DNA from: Myxocyprinus asiaticus
Taxonomy: Eukaryota > Chordata > Actinopteri > Cypriniformes > Catostomidae
Direction of reading: 5' to 3'
DNA: 64,000 nucleotides
Assembly (NCBI RefSeq): GCF_019703515.2
Contig: NC_059358.1
Span: forward strand, 49,184,594 to 49,248,593
Shown: positions 46,344 through 57,560 of the stretch, one piece after another
How the letters are laid out: each line of letters starts with the position of its first letter
Numbering within the stretch: position 1 is the first letter of the stretch
Notes under the pieces: generated by a model
Databases searched by the model: none
The model's input: only the letters and a program-made list of their open reading frames with translations
What the model was told of the DNA's origin: nothing
Made by a program: the position numbers and the translations under genes

Positions 46344-46378
46344 TATAGCTGCAAGCAGCGATGACGGGCCCAAGCACC
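46326..46378. repeat. Hairpin at a unit-unit junction
   Basis: ggtgcttgggccc (46326-46338) and gggcccaagcacc (46366-46378) are perfect 13-bp inverted copies. Between them lies a second palindrome, gctgcaagcagc (46348-46359). Tail and head of neighbouring repeat units thus form a nested hairpin. A weaker version is seen at the junction near 18350-18412. Confidence 0.85.
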
Positions 46379-47600
46379 ATGAGTCCATTTCCACCCTGTG
46401 GCTTTCGTAAAACAATGCAAGGTGGACACATGCATTTGGCATTTGACGTTATTCTAAACAATTTTGAAGCAATTTGGGTAAATATAAGAGGACTATTTTA
46501 AAGGCTGTTTTAAGGGACACACGTCCTGCTGCCAGGTGGTGGTGCTATGACCGTGACCCAAAATAGTCACCTTCATATGATTAGCTCCCAAGTCTAAACA
46601 TACATCTCAATTTTGATCTAAATTATACATTGCACAAAGAAAATATTAGACACTTCCCGTTTCCCATTTTTTGCCATTAATTGAATGCCTCACCGTTCAA
46701 TATATAAAAAATCTGTTTACAATTTAGCATCTTAAATGTCTTGGTATTTTATTGTCTAAATGTGGTTACAGTCTCATGAATCCCCTAGGAGGAGTATTTA
46801 TTAGTTCAGAGACTGCAATTTTCAAAAAATCCAAAATGTCCGACTTCCTGTTGGGCAAAGCTAATAACTATAATTATGAAAGTTGTGCGACTTGATGAGA
46901 ACTATATATGTACAAATTTTGGTGACTGTAGGTGAAAACGGGGGTGCTACAGAGGCCGTCTTACATGCCCATTTTAAAGAGGGCGCTACAGAGCCCCCCC
47001 TGCACCCCTCCCCCCCTGCAACTTTTGCCCAGCCCTAATGGCCAACAACTCTGATGTGTGTGCAAAATTTCATGAAATTTTAAGCATGCCAAGTGCCTCA
47101 AAAACACCCAAATATAGGGAGAAAGTAATAATAACAATTAATGTGTTGCCATGGCAACAGTATTTAAGATATCAAATATTCCTTTACAATTTTACATCAG
47201 CAGTGTCTTGACATTATTCCAAAGAATTCTGAAGCAATTCATGTTGACACAAGAGGGCTATTTCAAAGTCTGTTAAAAGTGCCATACTTCCTGCTGCCAG
47301 TTGGTGGTGCTATGACTGTGACCCATAATAGCCACATCAATGTTATCGGCCCTAATTATCAAACATACAGCTGAATTGTCATCAAATCCTATTCCTCCTA
47401 TTCTACGCCCCAGTATGATAGGCTACCCATATTCCCATTTAAAAATAGGGGATGGTCGGAATGATCTGAGCTTGGCTCCTCAAATTATATTCCTATCCAC
47501 CGTTATGTAAATACTTATTTCTTATTTTCTATATTAATACATTAATATTATTGCAAGATGGCGCCATGGGCAATTCCACATGTCGCCCATACCTAAATCC
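46344..47600 (+). repeat. Large dispersed repeat superfamily, unit G (different body)
   Basis: The head is tatagctgcaagcagcgatg, but the body differs from units A-F. A block with 'cctgctgccaggtggtggtg' and 'ctatgaccgtgacccaaaat' (about 46440-46640) recurs about 765 bp later (47210-47400), so it is internally duplicated. A run of C-rich sequence lies at about 46997-47020. Non-coding. Confidence 0.7.
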
Positions 47601-48240
47601 GCCACTGAATTGAGACTAATTCATCAGAACAGTTTAACAGCAGTGAATTGATATTCTGTCTCACGGCACTGAGTGTAATGATGAGTCAATGGAGTTGAGA
47701 TCCATGTGCAGCTTTTAATAACAATAAACGTAGTAATACAGACAGGCAAAGGTAAATCACCAGCAGCAGTAATATCAAAAGGCAGTCCAGAGGGATATTC
47801 AATATACAGGCAAGAGGTCGGGGCAGGCAGCAGACAATCACAGGTTAAATCCAGATAAACAAGGCAGTAATAGTAGGCAAGCAGCAATGGATCAAAAACA
47901 GAGTAAACAGTCCAGGATAATACACGGGAAATGCAACAAACTCAGAAAACTCTCAGAAAAGTCAGCCTGGGCAAAACAAGACTTCACAATGACAGCGAGT
48001 GAGAGAGAGACTTAAATAGCTGCATGAATTGGAAACAGGTGAACAGGTAATCATTGACAGGTACGGGGATTATGGGAAATGGAGTCCAGAGAGTTAAAAT
48101 CAATCCCCAGGTGATGGAGCCCTCTGGTGGTGAGCAGGAGGAACAAGAAAGGTGGGATTCATGACACGGAGGAAGAACAGACGCGTTGCAAGTTGACCAA
48201 TCAGGAGAAATGGGCGTTTCAGGGCCACCCACATGTGCAA
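47601..48240. repeat. Unclassified A/G-rich dispersed-type sequence
   Basis: A/G-rich text such as 'ggcaggcagcagacaatcac', 'ctcagaaaactctcagaaaa' and 'gcgagtgagagagagactta' resembles an abundant non-coding fish repeat that I cannot name. It contains the CTCF-like word gagccctctggtggtg at 48117-48132. Ends are not defined. Confidence 0.4.
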
Positions 48241-48387
48241 ATTCATTTTTCACCTCTTTTAGTTTCTTTTTAGATGGAAAATCTAATTATCAAAATGAAC
48301 AGTGTCCCATGGCCATTTTTCCAATTTCCTATTTTTAACTGAAGCATAAAATCGAAAGTACGAAAAACAAGTTGTTATTTGTTTTTT

Positions 48388-48485
48388 AATATTAGTTTTG
48401 TAAATGATTAATGAAATAAGTCGTTTTTCATTTTTCCAATATTGGAATCTTTATTGAATATGAAGAGAACGAATGATACACTGAT
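48388..48485 (+). repeat. Dispersed 98-bp repeat, copy 2
   Basis: 'gtaaatgattaatgaaataa', 'gtcgtttttcatttttccaa' and 'gaacgaatgatacactg' match the inverted copy at 14300-14398. Flanks are unrelated on both sides. Confidence 0.75.
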
Positions 48486-48532
48486 TCAGGATCACTTTTT
48501 TGTTTCTCTGCTTTTGGGCATTTTCATATCGG

Positions 48533-48652
48533 GATGGGCATTTTTCAACTATCCAATGAAAGTAGGGAATCTCAATGTAGTAATCAGTGGGCGTTTACAA
48601 ACCAGGATGGGTATTTCTGAACTATCCAATGAAAGTAGGGAATCTGAATGTA
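48533..48652. repeat. 73-bp tandem duplication
   Basis: 'actatccaatgaaagtaggg' occurs at about 48549 and 48622, within 48-bp near-identical blocks 73 bp apart. Some non-matching sequence lies between the blocks. Confidence 0.85.
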
Positions 48653-49439
48653 GGAGGCAAATCATGTACAGCGATTGGAAAACGCCTTTTTTTTTTTTGT
48701 TCTGCAGAGACACAACTCTCAATATTTTGGTTATCAAGTTAACATAGCCTACACAACTAATATAATGCAGTGACACAGATGAGGAGATGACAGTATTACT
48801 CCAGATTTGGAATGAGGAGCTTATTCAACAAAACTGTTATCAAGTCCTTCTTGCCAACTATAAACATTTCACACAGTGTTTAGTCAGAGACATAATTCAC
48901 AATAGTAAAAGTGGTTAATGTTCTGTAAAAGTATTATTGTATTAATCATAATGTTTTAATTAACATTTGTAGGGATGGGACGATATATTGAATTTCGACA
49001 TTTCGCGAACCAAAAAAAGTAAAAAGGCAAAGGCAAAACTCGATATTTCTAAATTTTAAACGAGGTGAGTTTACATGGACCCTAGTAATCCATTTGTGAT
49101 CAGACTAGTAGCACAGTGTGAGTAAAAACTCTCCACGTCAATTGGAATGAATTGGCCAAATCTGATGTAAACGTCATTCAGATTGTAAGGGGTGGTAAAC
49201 CCTTTTATAATCCGTTCGATAATTTAAAAGTTTTTAACTTTAAATCGTTGCTTCCGCCCAGCGCTGTATTACTGTTTGAAATTAACTAACTCTCGCATGA
49301 TGTTTGTTCCTCTGTGTACTTCCGACTTCTCGCGTGAACACACCATTGCGCTTACACCACAGATGTGTCAACTGTTGGCAGGAAGCAATTTTTAAAAGTT
49401 AATAAAATTTTACTTGTCAGTTTATTTTTTACACAAACC
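48653..49439. other. Gene-free stretch
   Basis: No gene is recognised. At about 48971 'gtagggatgggacgatatat' resembles a fish hAT-type start, but without a matching end. Confidence 0.4.
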
Positions 49440-49905
49440 TATCAATTTGCTTCACAAGACATTAATTGATCGACTGGAGTCATGTGGATTATTTTATGCT
49501 GCTTAAATATGCCTTTTGAACCGTAAAAAGCCAGTAGCCTGATGGCAACTGTTTACTTGCATTGCATGGACAAACTGAGCTGAATTCCGCTTATAAAAAG
49601 CTTAACTTCGGTTCTACTAAAGAAGGAAAGTCAAACACATCTGGGATGGCTTAAAGGTAAGTAAAGAGAAGATTTTTATTTTTGGGAACACTAACCTTAA
49701 ATATTGATCTGTTTCTCACCCACACCTATCATACCACTTCTGAAAATATGGATTAAAACACTGGCATCATATGTATTACTTTTATGATGCCTTTATGTGC
49801 TTTTTAGAATGTGAAAATTTTGGCACCCTACAGAGCTGAAATATTCTTCTAAAATCATAATTTGTGTTCTGCAGAAGAAAGAAAGTCATACACACAGAAC
49901 CACTT
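49440..49905 (+). repeat. Fish non-autonomous element, two partial copies
   Basis: The first copy (about 49440-49690) has 'gactggagtcatgtggatta', 'cttgcattgcatggacaaac' and 'agtcaaacacatctgggatg'. A second partial copy (about 49760-49900) has 'tttatgatgcctttatgtgc', 'ctacagagctgaaatattct' and 'tgcagaagaaagaaagtcat'. The family recurs at 60480-60745. It is very abundant in cyprinids by memory. Superfamily not assigned. Confidence 0.65.
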
Positions 49906-50333
49906 TTAGCCTACACCTCAACTGAACTTTGGCTGACATAAAAATATTCGCACTTCTGGCGCACACATTAATGATAGTACAGCATGGGAATTGACAGAAA
50001 ATGAGTAAATACTAGACACTTTGAGTCATTGCTTTCCTGTCCTTGATTGATAATAATGATCAAACTGATGTCTTGCTCTAGCAATCATTTCATGACGTGC
50101 TCTTAAGCAAGAAACTCACTTTGTAGAACTTCAAACCTTAATAAATCACTTGTTTTGAAGCGAAGCTTCTGAGTGTGTATCACACTGGTCAAATCATGTG
50201 AGTTCACCAGTAGTTGTCATCAGTGAGTGCCGTTTTGAGAGTCTCAACATGACGAATCATTTACCGAAGCAATTAATTAATTCGATTCAAAGCTATGTAG
50301 CGCTTCATGACCGTCACAGCCTTAAACAGTATC
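49906..50333. other. Gene-free stretch
   Basis: Nothing recognised before the LTR element begins at 50338. Confidence 0.4.
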
Positions 50334-50337
50334 ACAC

Positions 50338-51251
50338 TGTTGGGCCTCATGTATTCAGATAGAAGACAAAGGCAGGCCTAACACAGTCGTAAAACCTGAC
50401 TGAGGCCCACACAGAGTCATAAATCTTACTGATAAAAACCACACCATAATCAAACAAAGGGAGTCCAAAACAGACTACAAATCCCATGAAGCCTTGCTCA
50501 TTAAAGGATCGAACTATCAACTCCTATTGGATGAGGCACACAACAGAACGGCCCTCAACCATGACGTCATCGGGAGTAGAAAATGAACACACATTCTACC
50601 TGCGTCCTCATACGATTCAAGTAAGAGGTTTACGTCTGGGCAGAGATATAATATTGTAGTGTGTTTTTCTTGTGTATCAAAGTTATTGCTTGTACAGTTT
50701 ACGGATCGCCGAGTCCGCTCATTGCTGCTAATAATACTCAAGGTATTACTGTAATGTACTGTTATAATGAATGAGATCTGCTGTGTTGTAGTCCAACCAC
50801 ATTGGACTGTTGTGTATTTCCGCAAATCGCTGGTGAGACCGGCAAACTGAGTTTATCCATTAAAGAACCAAAGACCGTGGGACGGTTTACGAGCCGTCCA
50901 CCGCGTCTCTGAGTGATAAACTAACAGCTGCTTTCTCTCCCACGATCACGAAACCGGCTTTGGTGCCGCCACTTTACTCTCTCTCTCTCATACTAACCAC
51001 ACACACATGCGCAACCTCTCACAAACATTCTCGCACACACTTTTGGCTAGCAGATAACTTTGTGATAAAGCTCACCTTTGTTCCTAAGCTATCGTACAAG
51101 CGGAGACACGCGGTAAACGGGCAGACGCCATTAACCGGCTTCTCTCCACCCACATTCGTGGCCATATTCTCTGGCCGGAAATCTCACGTGACGTACTCTC
51201 CACTAGAGTCACGTCCGCCATTTTGTGCGCGTCACTACTTACACACACACC

Positions 51252-51286
<35 letters not shown>

Positions 51287-52035
51287 TCCTCTCATGTGTT
51301 ATAGGATTATTTTGGTTACCATATCTAATCATGTCACTGTTTAGTTTGTAGTTGTAAGTCGGAAGTTTATTGACTGCACTGTATTGATTATTAATTGATA
51401 TTACTGCATAAATAAACTTTGTTATATTTCAAAGTGAAGTGTTTTTGTTTGTTTTGCATACACCTGTGTCAGATGCTGACAGGGGATGTCAGTGCTCAGA
51501 TTCAAGCCTTCATTGTTTCTTTGCAAAGGTCGATATTCTTCGGATGTTGATTTTCCTAAGAGAACAATCTAATATTGAGACTGTTATACTATCTGGTTAT
51601 TAATCCCTGATTCCAGGGTGGTGCCCTGGCGATATTAATCCTTATTAATATTCTATTGATTTTTGATAATTGATAATTATCTTTGATGATTGTTGAATTT
51701 GAAGGATCAATAAGCTAGTGTTAATTTTAATCAGTTTCATCGATGTTAATAATTAGTGATTATCTTTGATAATTGTTGATTTAAAGGATTAAAAAAGCTA
51801 ACATTGATTCTCATCAATGTTCTATTGATTTTAATAATTATCTTTGATAATTATTAATTATTGGTAATAACCAAACCTGCTCCTGAACGTGGCACACTAC
51901 ATTTAATGGTGCGCCGTGTGAGGTTTTAATGAGTAAGATTCTATTATTTAATTTAAATATTAATTAATGACTAAAGAAATAATTATTAATTATTTCTGAT
52001 AGTAACACTGATCTAAACAACCAGTAGAACCTACA
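50338..52035 (+). repeat. 5' LTR of the ACAC retroelement
   Basis: It starts tgttgggcctcatg and ends gtagaacctaca. Compared with the solo LTR it lacks a segment at about 50577 (solo equivalent roughly 20103-20520). It contains three 'ggtgccc'-type words: at about 51617 and 51907 inside the LTR, and the PBS candidate just after it. A (CA)n tract lies at 51240-51284. Confidence 0.92.
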
Positions 52036-52042
52036 TAATAAT

Positions 52043-52059
52043 TGGTGCCCCGTGTGAGG
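52043..52059 (+). promoter_or_regulatory. Candidate primer-binding site
   Basis: tggtgccccgtgtgagg begins with TGG, as needed to pair with a tRNA 3' CCA, 7 nt after the LTR end. I could not assign the tRNA from memory. Confidence 0.55.
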
Positions 52060-52305
52060 CATCCTATGTGCCAGTTTGTCACAGTGTGTATGCATAAGAA
52101 TCCAAAGTAATAACTTGAATCATTACTTCAAAGCTTGGTTCTGTTTGACAATTGACTTCTCTCACAACTTGCCAAGCATAAGCCAGTGTGGTGTGAAAGT
52201 GCTCTTAAGAGTGAATTAGCGGATGGTAAGTTTATGATAGTCTGCTCAAAGCCTGCTGTTGTTGTTATTTAACTCCTAATACTTTCACCTAGATGTTACA
52301 GAGAG

Positions 52306-53105
52306 GTGCCAAGTCACCTCATTGACAACAAGCTCTGTGAGCTGAGTGCGTGGATCTCTTTCCAACGAGAGACGAGGGACTGCTGTATTATCTGCCTTAC
52401 AGAAACTTGGATGTCTGTGGAGATTCCAGACTCAGCCATTGAACCCGCGGGGTTCTCCGTGCAACGAGCGGGCAGCGTGAAAGACCTCTCAGGTAAAAGC
52501 AGAGGTGGTGGTGTATGTTTATGATCAACAAATCCTGGTGTGATCAGAGGAACGTACATTCTATCAAGTCTTTCTGCTCTCCTGATCTGGAATTTCTCAT
52601 GCTTCTTTGTCGACCATTCTGGCTACTGAGGGAATTCACAGCGGTCATTATCACTGCTGTGTACATCCCGCCACAAGCCGACACAGACCGGGCACTCAAG
52701 GAACTGTATGGGATTATAAGCAAGCAGGAAACCATGCACCCTGAGGCCGCATTCATTGTGACCGGGGACTTTAACAAAGCCAATCTCAAATCAGTCGCAC
52801 CAAAATACCACCAACACATCAGTTTTAACACACGAGGGGACCGGGTTTTGGACCATTGCTACTCTCCCTTCCGGGATGGCTACAAATCCCTCCCCCGCCC
52901 ACCATTTGGCAAATCGGACCACTCTTCTGTTCTGCTTCTGCCCGCTTACAGGCAGAAACTGAAACAGGAAGCACCCACCCTCAGAACAATCCAGTGCTGG
53001 TCAGACCAATCAGACTCTACGCTACAAGACTGTTTTGATCACGCGGAATGGGAGATGTCCCGTCCACCTCTGATGATGACATCGAGCTTTACGCTGATAG
53101 CATAA
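52306..53105 (+). pseudogene. LINE endonuclease domain (nested LINE)
   Basis: The apurinic-type endonuclease reads in two frames: ICLTETWMSVEIPDSAIEPA (catalytic Glu, about 52389-52448), then from 52515 AVIITAVYIPPQADTDRALK, VTGDFNKANLK (Asp/Asn, about 52759-52791), DRVLDHCYSPF and FGKSDHSSVLL (Asp-His, about 52905-52937). A frame change at about 52505-52520 and the TAA after 53103 break it. The order of motifs fits the CR1/L2 group. Confidence 0.88.
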
Positions 53106-53511
53106 CGTGTTTCATCAGAAAGTGCGTAGAGGACGTTATTCCGACCAAAACAACCTTGGATTAATAGCGATGTTCGCACGGCACTTGATGCGCAGACCTC
53201 TGCTTTTAATTCAAACAAGCCAGTTATGCCCTCCGAAAAACTATCAGAGCAGCAAAATGTCAGTACAGGAACAAGATTGAAGGACAGTTCAACACCACCA
53301 ACTCTAGAAGCATGTGGCAGGGAATTAACATCATCATGGACTTTAAAGGGAATAAAAACTCCGCCGTGAACAAAGCTGCCTCTCTCCCGGATGAGCTAAA
53401 TACTTTTTATGCTCGTTTCCAGGGAAATAACACTGCCCTCGCGGAGAGAGCTCTCACGGCCGAAGCTACAGAGGTTAGTTCACTCTCCGTGTAACCTGAT
53501 CTTTCCGACGG

Positions 53512-54810
53512 GTGAATATCCGTAAAGCCGCGGGTCCAGGCGGCATTCCGGGCTGTGTCATCAGAGCATGTGCGAACCAACTGGCTGGTGTTTTTACGGA
53601 TATTTTCAACCTTTCCCTCTCTTTGTCTGTAGTCCCCACATGCTTTAAAACGTCCACCATTGTGCCTGTTCCAAAGCAATCCAAAATCACTTGCTTAAAT
53701 GACTGGCGTCCTGTTGCTCTGACCCCCATCATCAGCAAATGCTTTGAGAGACTAATCAGAGATTACATCTGCTCTGTGCTGCCTCCATCACTGGACCCAT
53801 TGCAGTTTGCTTACCGCAACAACCGCTCCACTAATGATGCCATTGCATCTACAATACACACTGCTCTCTCCCACCTGGAAAAAAGGAACACTTATGTGAG
53901 AATGCTGTTTGTAGACTACAGCTCAGCATTCAACACCATAGTGCCCTACAAGCTTTATGTGAAATTCCAGGCTCTGGGCTTAAACAGCTCGCTGTGCAGC
54001 TGGATCCTGGACTTCCTGTCAAGCAGACGCCAGGTGGTTAAAATGGACAGCAACATCTCCTCATCACTGACCCTCAACACTGGAGCCCCGCATGGCTGTG
54101 TTCTCAGCCCACTCCTGTATTCTCTGTACACACATGACTGTGTGGCAACACACAGCTCCAATGCCATCATTAAGTTTGCTGATGATATGACGGTGGTAGG
54201 TCTGATCACTGACAATGATGAAACAGCCTACAGAGAGGAGGTGCACATTCTGACACACTGGTGTCAGGAGCACAACCTCTCCCTCAACGTCAGTAAGACA
54301 AAGGAGCTTGTGGTGGACTTCAGGAGGAGAGAAAAAGAACACAACCCCATCACCAATGGAGCACCAGTGGAGAGAGTCAGCAGCTTCCAGTTCCTGGGTG
54401 TCCACATCACTGAGGAACTCACATGGTCTGTTCACACTGAGGCCATTGTGAAGAAGGCTCATCAGCGCCTCTTCTTCCTGAGATGGCTGAGGAAGTTTGG
54501 AATGAACCGCCACATCCTCACATGGTTCTACACCAGCACTGTAGAGAGCATCCTGACTGGCTGCATCTCCGCCTGGTAGGGCAATAGCACCGCCCACAAC
54601 CGCAAAGCCCTGCAAAGCGTGGTGCGAACTGCCAGATACATCATCGGAGGTGAGCTTCCCTCTCTCCAGGTCATATATACCAGGAGGTGTGTGAAAAAAG
54701 CTCGGAGGATCATTAGAGACTCCAGCCACCCGAGCCATGGGCTGCACATTCTATATTGTGTGTATTGTATGCTGTACATTGCATGTTATTATTTGTATAT
54801 TGTGTTGTAA
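53512..54810 (+). pseudogene. LINE reverse transcriptase (nested LINE), one nonsense codon
   Basis: 355 codons are open (53512-54576), with [52 protein letters not shown] (motif A, about 53908), [19 protein letters not shown] (motif B, with His where Gln is usual) and catalytic FADD at 54175-54186. The frame stops at TAG 54577-54579, in GCISAW*GN where an aromatic codon is expected, and then continues in the same frame to 54810 with VVRTARYIIGGELPSL and RRIIRDSSHPSH. Apart from this stop the RT is unusually well preserved, suggesting a younger insertion than the other LINEs here. It is separated from the endonuclease by frame breaks at 53106-53511. Confidence 0.92.
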
Positions 54811-54989
54811 TTATGTGTATATTAGATTTTAAAGTGTGTTGTGTAAATTTGATGTTTATTGTAAATTGGTATATGTCTCATCACATGTCTCATATGTTGC
54901 TCGGAACTGCACCCAAGAATTTCACACACTATTGCACTTGTGTATATGGTTGTGTGACAATAAAAGTGATTTGATTTTGATTTGATTTG

Positions 54990-55762
54990 ATACACTACCG
55001 ACTGGTACCCGAAACCGCTACTCAGTTCTGTGTAAAGCCCTACGCGAGGAATATTCGCTGTATATCGACGAAGCCTCTGCTACCATAGGTGCTTTCGCCA
55101 TCACCCAGAAGAGGCACGAGCCTCCGTGTGAGTATTACAGATGCCTGAGAACCACGTACTTCCAAGGAAGTAATGCACCAGGTCTGGAGGAGGAACGAGC
55201 TTTCAAGTCTCTTTTCCTTCACAACCTCCACAAGTGTGTGCGATATGACGTCACGATGCACTGCAGAATGGGCAACCCCACCATGCAGGAAATCAGAAGG
55301 TACGTGTAACTGGCATTGGAGACACGCGTGCGCCCTGCCCGAGGGCATGAAGGCAAGGCCAGAGTCCTGGGGATTCAAGCCTCAGAATGTGAAGACCTAG
55401 TGCTTGAAGGCAACGAAATGCCTTGCATTAAGATGAATGCTAGAACAGGACCCCAGAGGCGTCGATCACCCCGCCAGCAGGGTAGGCAACAGAACCAGGG
55501 GGGTGGTGACCAGACACACCCCCAGGGTAACGGCAGGCCTAAAAGAAAAAACATTCGCCGGCTGATAGGAAAGGCGTGGTTCCAACTAAAACCCAAACAA
55601 GAAAAGGTTTCAAACCCCCTCAGAAAACAAGATTTGAGAAAGGAAATGGAGAATATAAGGAGATGCTTGACTGAGTTAGTAACGAAGCTTGACTTGCTCC
55701 GTTGTTCACCAGGTCCGCCAAACTCCTCGAAGGAACACGGTGCTGAAACCCCGTCAGTATGA
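54990..55762 (+). pseudogene. Gag-like segment of the ACAC retroelement
   Basis: Starting right after the LINE tail, one frame reads YSVLCKALREEYSLYIDEAS, TTYFQGSNAPGLEEERAFKS and NLHKCVRYDVTMHC (to about 55308), resembling a capsid-type Gag domain. A stop (TAA, about 55307) is followed by a shifted frame 55316-55762 with a basic, Gln/Gly-rich tail (RRRSPRQQGRQQNQGGGD) that could be nucleocapsid-like without zinc knuckles. The N-terminal part is missing or displaced by the LINE insertion. Confidence 0.65.
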
Positions 55763-55764
55763 CT

Positions 55765-56337
55765 AGACGATGTACCCCCTCCCATTAATGCCAAAGTTTA
55801 CTTTATAGGTTGGGGAAAGGGGAACAGGGTCCAAGTTGCTCCCCAAAACAGTCACTCCTTATATGCTACACCCTCCTTTTCTGACCTTCTTGGGCGATCT
55901 GTTCCATAAGGACAATGCCTGACACATGGGTGCATCAGCTCCCACGCACTACTTGAGACTGGTTCAGAAATAAGTCTAATGGGTTCCAACACCTTCGCAG
56001 AGGTGGCTAGAGCAAAGCTCTCCCTTGGCAAACTGTTACAGACAGAACTGCAGCGTAAGCATCACAAGCTACACGCAACAGGTCGTCTATCACAAAATGG
56101 GTGTGGATCGACATTAACTTTCAAGGGATGATGCTAGTACACCCTGTTTACATATGTCCCATGAATACGGAACCACTGTTAATTGGCCAGGACCTACTGA
56201 ACCGATTGGCTCCGCTTATTGACTGCCGTCGTGGACACATGGTCTCAGGTGGACATACCGAGACCACTTGGTCCAGAAAAGAGTTTGCCAGCTTCAGATG
56301 GACAAGTCACCATCATCCAAAAATCCAGCAGAGATGA
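55765..56337 (+). pseudogene. Aspartic protease remnant of the ACAC retroelement
   Basis: LLETGSEISLMGS at about 55949-55987 corresponds to the D-T/S-G active-site loop, but the catalytic Asp position reads Glu. At 56101-56337 PLLIGQDLLNRLAPLIDC has the C-terminal LLGxDL-type signature of retroelement proteases. The frame is broken between the two parts (stop at 55908-55910, shift at about 56100). Where RT should follow, the sequence instead passes within about 70 bp to an env-like frame. Confidence 0.75.
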
Positions 56338-56344
56338 CGACTCC

Positions 56345-57560
56345 AACAAGAACAATTACAGGGCCTGGGTAAAACCCTTCAGGGTTCTATAGTCACTGTA
56401 AATTTGCACTCTGCTCTTATCAATAACACTTTGCACACTTTAGGGACTTTGTCAGAGAAGACAATTTATGTGTGTATCATTAGAGATCTAATGCAGGACC
56501 TCAGGGAAATTAGCTCCTCAGTCAACAGTCTGAGTGGTGGAAGGATTCCAGCTTACCTGGTCTCCCTAGACCTTGTCGAACAAATTCTTAGATCTTCTAC
56601 TATCTCCATTGTGCAACCTTCACAGATACACCTGGCATATAGTCTTGGCAGTGCAATTCCAATCCATGTAAATCCTCAGAACCTCGAAATAGGATTTATC
56701 CTCAATCTACCATCATAGAAAGACAGAATATATACAGACTAAAGTCCATATTTAATGTTAGTTTTCAGAGAGGTAACGCACACATTCACCTCAAAACACC
56801 ACCAACACTCGCCTACCATTATGAGAACCCCTCGCTCTACCTTATCCCTAACCAAAGCATGGATATTCATTGGGTTTGCCCAAGCAACCCCTTTGTTAGA
56901 GAGGTGACTAACTACCTCTGCGGCCTAAGTGCCGAATCCCCTGAACAAAAGTGTCAAGGTAGCACGTCTGTCAAAGATGAAGGAACAGAGACAAGAGTAG
57001 AGTGAGCAGGTAATCGCTGGCTCGTTAACACCAGCCATCGAAGTCATATGACCGCCATGATACAGTCACTAAACTAAGGCTACCAAACCAAACGGTGTTC
57101 TTAATGGTTCCCCAAGGAGCCACCGTGCACATTGACAATATTGTCCTCCATCTCAACGTCGACAAACATGATGCAGAAATTGAGATCATGGATGCATTTA
57201 GATGTCACAACCTCACCATTGATGACACCCTTCAACAACAGCTTCAGGGTGAAGGGATGAAATTAGTGAAGTTCAGTCTCAAACTGACTGGCTTGACCAC
57301 TATATTTCCTAGTCACATAAGCAGATCGTCATCTTACCAATAACACCCTATCAGTTTGGTTACCCTCTGGCTCTTCCTTAGTGGTTAGATCATCACGGCA
57401 ATTATTGCACACGCCATGTACAGGTACATTCAACACCTACAGGCCAGACTGGACTCACTCCTCGTACAGCCGTGTTTTACACACCAGTCTGAGCCCATAC
57501 CACAGGTTAACCCCATCATTTCCAAGGATAAGCCTTTTAACCTTTAACCCACCTATCCTT
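56345..57560 (+). pseudogene. Env-like region of the ACAC retroelement
   Basis: The open frame 56404-56718 has Asn-rich, helical sequence (LMQDLREISSSVNSLSGGRI; HLAYSLGSAIPIHVNPQNLE). Downstream, shifted frames give DIHWVCPSNPFVREV (about 56860-56904) and MLVPQGATVH-type sequence (57095-57343). A C-terminal hydrophobic stretch (PISLVTLWLFLSG, about 57347-57385) is followed by an in-frame TAG and then a probable membrane/cytoplasmic tail (IITAIIAHAMYRYIQHLQ). The layout (ectodomain, single anchor, short tail, then PPT) fits an envelope gene, but I cannot place it in a known env family. It is multiply interrupted and non-functional. Confidence 0.6.

Larger units (their letters stand above)
52290..54985 (+). 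mobile_element. L2/CR1-type LINE inserted in the retroelement
   Basis: A 5'-truncated or near-complete ORF2 region with endonuclease and RT, ending with the repeated 'gatttgattttgatttgat' tail (54968-54988) typical of CR1/L2-type 3' ends. Retroelement gag-like sequence begins immediately after it and leader sequence precedes it, so it is a nested insertion. Related to the fragment at 1945-3290. Confidence 0.88.

Noticed and set aside
54064..54747. 227-codon minus-strand frame
   Set aside because: Antisense shadow of the LINE reverse transcriptase, whose sense frame has all catalytic motifs.
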